A stretch of DNA of 64,000 bases from the NCBI RefSeq assembly GCF_025947305.1, contig NZ_CP110009.1:1178001-1242000 (forward strand), written 5' to 3'. Both the position numbers and the translations under genes were made by a program. The DNA is from Flavobacterium sp. N3904. Lineage in GTDB: Bacteria; Bacteroidota; Bacteroidia; Flavobacteriales; Flavobacteriaceae. Of the stretch, positions 62,584 to 64,000 are shown piece after piece (the first letter of the stretch is position 1; every line of letters begins with the position of its first letter). The notes below the pieces were generated by a model. That model worked only from the letters and a program-made list of their open reading frames with translations. It was not told the DNA's origin and ran no database searches.

Positions 62584-63267
62584 ATGAAAAAAACAATCTT
62601 AGTAGTTGCACTTTTGATAGTTACCTTTTCTACGACTTATGCGCAAGAAATAAGTTTTGAAATCCCCGATTACAACTTAATCAAGAAAAATATTGAAGAT
62701 AAAAACTCCAATTATTATTATCCCAAATTATTGGAAAGAATGATTGCTAATGATACATTATTGACTAACGAGGATTATAGACATTTGTATTTTGGATATG
62801 TTTTTAATTCAAAATACGATGCTTATTTTAGGTCGCCAGACGAAGAAAAATTGAAAAAATATTTAAGTAGTGATACCATAGCCAAAAAGGATTATGACGA
62901 AATAATAAAATTAGCAGAACATTCCATAACTGTATTCCCTTTTGATTTACGGCAAATGAATTATCTCGGTTATGTTTATCACTTAAAAGGAGATAATGTA
63001 GCCGCAATAAAAATATCAAATCGATTTCAGAATATTTTGAAAGCAATATTGTCATCAGGAAATGGAGAAAAATGCGAAACGGGTTTTAATGTAATATCGG
63101 TCAGTCACGAATATGTTTTCTTGAATATGTTTCGATTAGAATCCAGATCACAAAGCCTGGTTGGTGATTGTGATTATTTGGCTTTTGAAAAAGGAAAGTA
63201 CAGCATAGACGGGATGTATTTTAATATCAAAAAGATGTTAGAAAACGAAGCAAAACATTTTAAATGA
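62584..63267 (+). CDS. DUF4919-family exported protein
   Basis: The 227-residue product has a signal peptide ending STTYAQ and a helical body with the DUF4919 features: DYNLIKKNIEDKNSNYYYPKL and LTNEDYRHLYFGYVF, then LAEHSITVFPFDLRQMNYLGYVYHLKGD. Function is unknown. It stands alone, 106 bases past the mfd-tail remnant. Confidence 0.85.
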   Translation: MKKTILVVALLIVTFSTTYAQEISFEIPDYNLIKKNIEDKNSNYYYPKLLERMIANDTLLTNEDYRHLYFGYVFNSKYDAYFRSPDEEKLKKYLSSDTIAKKDYDEIIKLAEHSITVFPFDLRQMNYLGYVYHLKGDNVAAIKISNRFQNILKAILSSGNGEKCETGFNVISVSHEYVFLNMFRLESRSQSLVGDCDYLAFEKGKYSIDGMYFNIKKMLENEAKHFK

Positions 63268-63324
63268 AATTTTAACTTGGAATTTGAAAAAAAGGAGTTT
63301 CCACAGAATTACAATTTTAATTTC

Positions 63325-63332
63325 TATATTTG
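63325..63332 (+). promoter_or_regulatory. Possible -7 element for the AraC-type regulator gene
   Basis: TATATTTG matches TAnnTTTG, 21 bases before the ATG; no matching -33 was found. Confidence 0.4.
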
Positions 63333-63353
63333 ATTTTTACAAATTCATTTTTC

Positions 63354-64000
63354 ATGAAATTAAAATCAATTGAAGAGTTCTATCAGGAAATTTCTGGAGA
63401 CTCTGGTACAGAATCGAATGCATTATTACCCAAAGGAATTCAAAAAGAAATCGGACATTTCAATGTTTTCAGCACCAAAGAACTTTACGAAAGGCTAAAG
63501 GAAAAACCGGTGATGCCTTATGACCGAAGAGCCTATTATAAAATAAGCTTGATACAAGGGAAAAATAGAGTGGAGTATGCAGATCGGATAATTGAAATTG
63601 AAGAGAATGCTCTTTTGTTTGCAACACCCAAAATCCCGTATAATTATGTTCCAAAGGATACACAACAATCGGGGCATTTTTGTGTTTTTACTGGTGAGTT
63701 TTTGACCAAGGACAAGAGCGGAATCGACTTGGATAAGCTGCCAATTTTTCAAACGGATGGCTATCCTGTTTTTCAGCTGACACAGGAAGAGTCTGATACA
63801 ATTGAGTTAATTTTCAAAAAGATACATCAGGAAATCAATTCCGATTATGTGTATAAATACGATTTGATTCGGAACTATGTGGCGGAGCTGATTCATTTTG
63901 GACAAAAGCTTCAACCCGTCACGGCTTTGTATTCTAAGCACAATTCGGCTGCCAGAGTCTCTTCCTTATTTGCAGAATTACTCGAAAGACAATTCCCAAT
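63354..64000 (+). CDS. AraC-family transcriptional regulator, N-terminal part (cut by window edge)
   Basis: The open frame runs to the end of the window: 215 residues beginning MKLKSIEEFYQEISGD. It contains a cupin-like N-domain (ENALLFATPKIPYNYVP, then GHFCVFTGEFL) and the start of the DNA-binding half (SRVSSLF-like ARVSSLFAELLERQFP). The two helix-turn-helix motifs must lie beyond the edge. Such regulators are common in Flavobacterium and often act on nearby genes; none can be assigned here. Confidence 0.85.
   Translation, partial: MKLKSIEEFYQEISGDSGTESNALLPKGIQKEIGHFNVFSTKELYERLKEKPVMPYDRRAYYKISLIQGKNRVEYADRIIEIEENALLFATPKIPYNYVPKDTQQSGHFCVFTGEFLTKDKSGIDLDKLPIFQTDGYPVFQLTQEESDTIELIFKKIHQEINSDYVYKYDLIRNYVAELIHFGQKLQPVTALYSKHNSAARVSSLFAELLERQFP

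Overview
The window looks like chromosomal DNA from a Flavobacterium-type member of the Bacteroidota. The sequence is AT-rich. It carries a SprE/PorW gliding and type IX secretion lipoprotein and a type IX C-terminal sorting domain. Several Bacteroidota-specific families appear (DUF5687, DUF4292, DUF3078, DUF2480, DUF4919). Promoters match the flavobacterial pattern TTG-N17-23-TAnnTTTG. No rRNA, tRNA, CRISPR array, IS element or prophage was seen.

Layout. 1-3.1 kb: tail of a membrane protein, two membrane proteins and an ABC ATPase. 3.2-12.1 kb: sprE, a bactofilin, an AtpZ-like protein, a small membrane protein and the ATP synthase genes atpB-E-F-H-A-G; atpD and atpC are absent. 12.7-19.6 kb: a six-gene cluster that joins two coiled-coil proteins (one membrane-anchored), a substrate-binding protein fused to an OmpA peptidoglycan-binding domain, an ABC permease, an ABC ATPase and a CbbX-like AAA+ ATPase. 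I recognise no characterised system with this make-up, and it is the best candidate here for something new. 19.7-28.0 kb: envelope genes (flippase, dut, sugar nucleotidyltransferase, TPR protein, DUF4292 lipoprotein, two EnvC-like LytM proteins). 28.1-30.3 kb: a Bax1-like protein and hflX. 30.3-40.6 kb, minus strand: the SUF iron-sulfur genes. They are interrupted by a four-helix-bundle (23S intervening-sequence-type) ORF between sufB and sufC, and by an oppositely oriented serine hydrolase plus small membrane protein between sufD and sufS. 40.8-43.1 kb: a metallo-beta-lactamase-fold hydrolase and an NCS2 purine permease. 43.2-51.6 kb: a 1543-residue modular leucine-rich-repeat protein for type IX secretion, a subtilase and an M1 peptidase. 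51.9-57.3 kb, minus strand: a DUF418 protein, a GH63/MGH1-like glucosidase and a threonine-dehydrogenase-like SDR. 57.5-64 kb: a lipoprotein, mfd, a gluzincin-like protease, a DUF4919 protein and a truncated AraC-type regulator.

Non-coding structure is rich. Two copies of a ~115-bp structured dispersed repeat lie at 51.7 and 56.2 kb, and a different flavobacterial-type repeat lies at 21.2 kb. Palindromic GTTTAAAG-type spacers separate the suf genes, and a different hairpin sits in several gaps of the atp operon. A second, diverged copy of the last 19 codons of mfd lies downstream of the gene that follows mfd, which suggests integration or recombination at the mfd 3' end. All functional calls rest on reading motifs and family resemblance; no database search was run.
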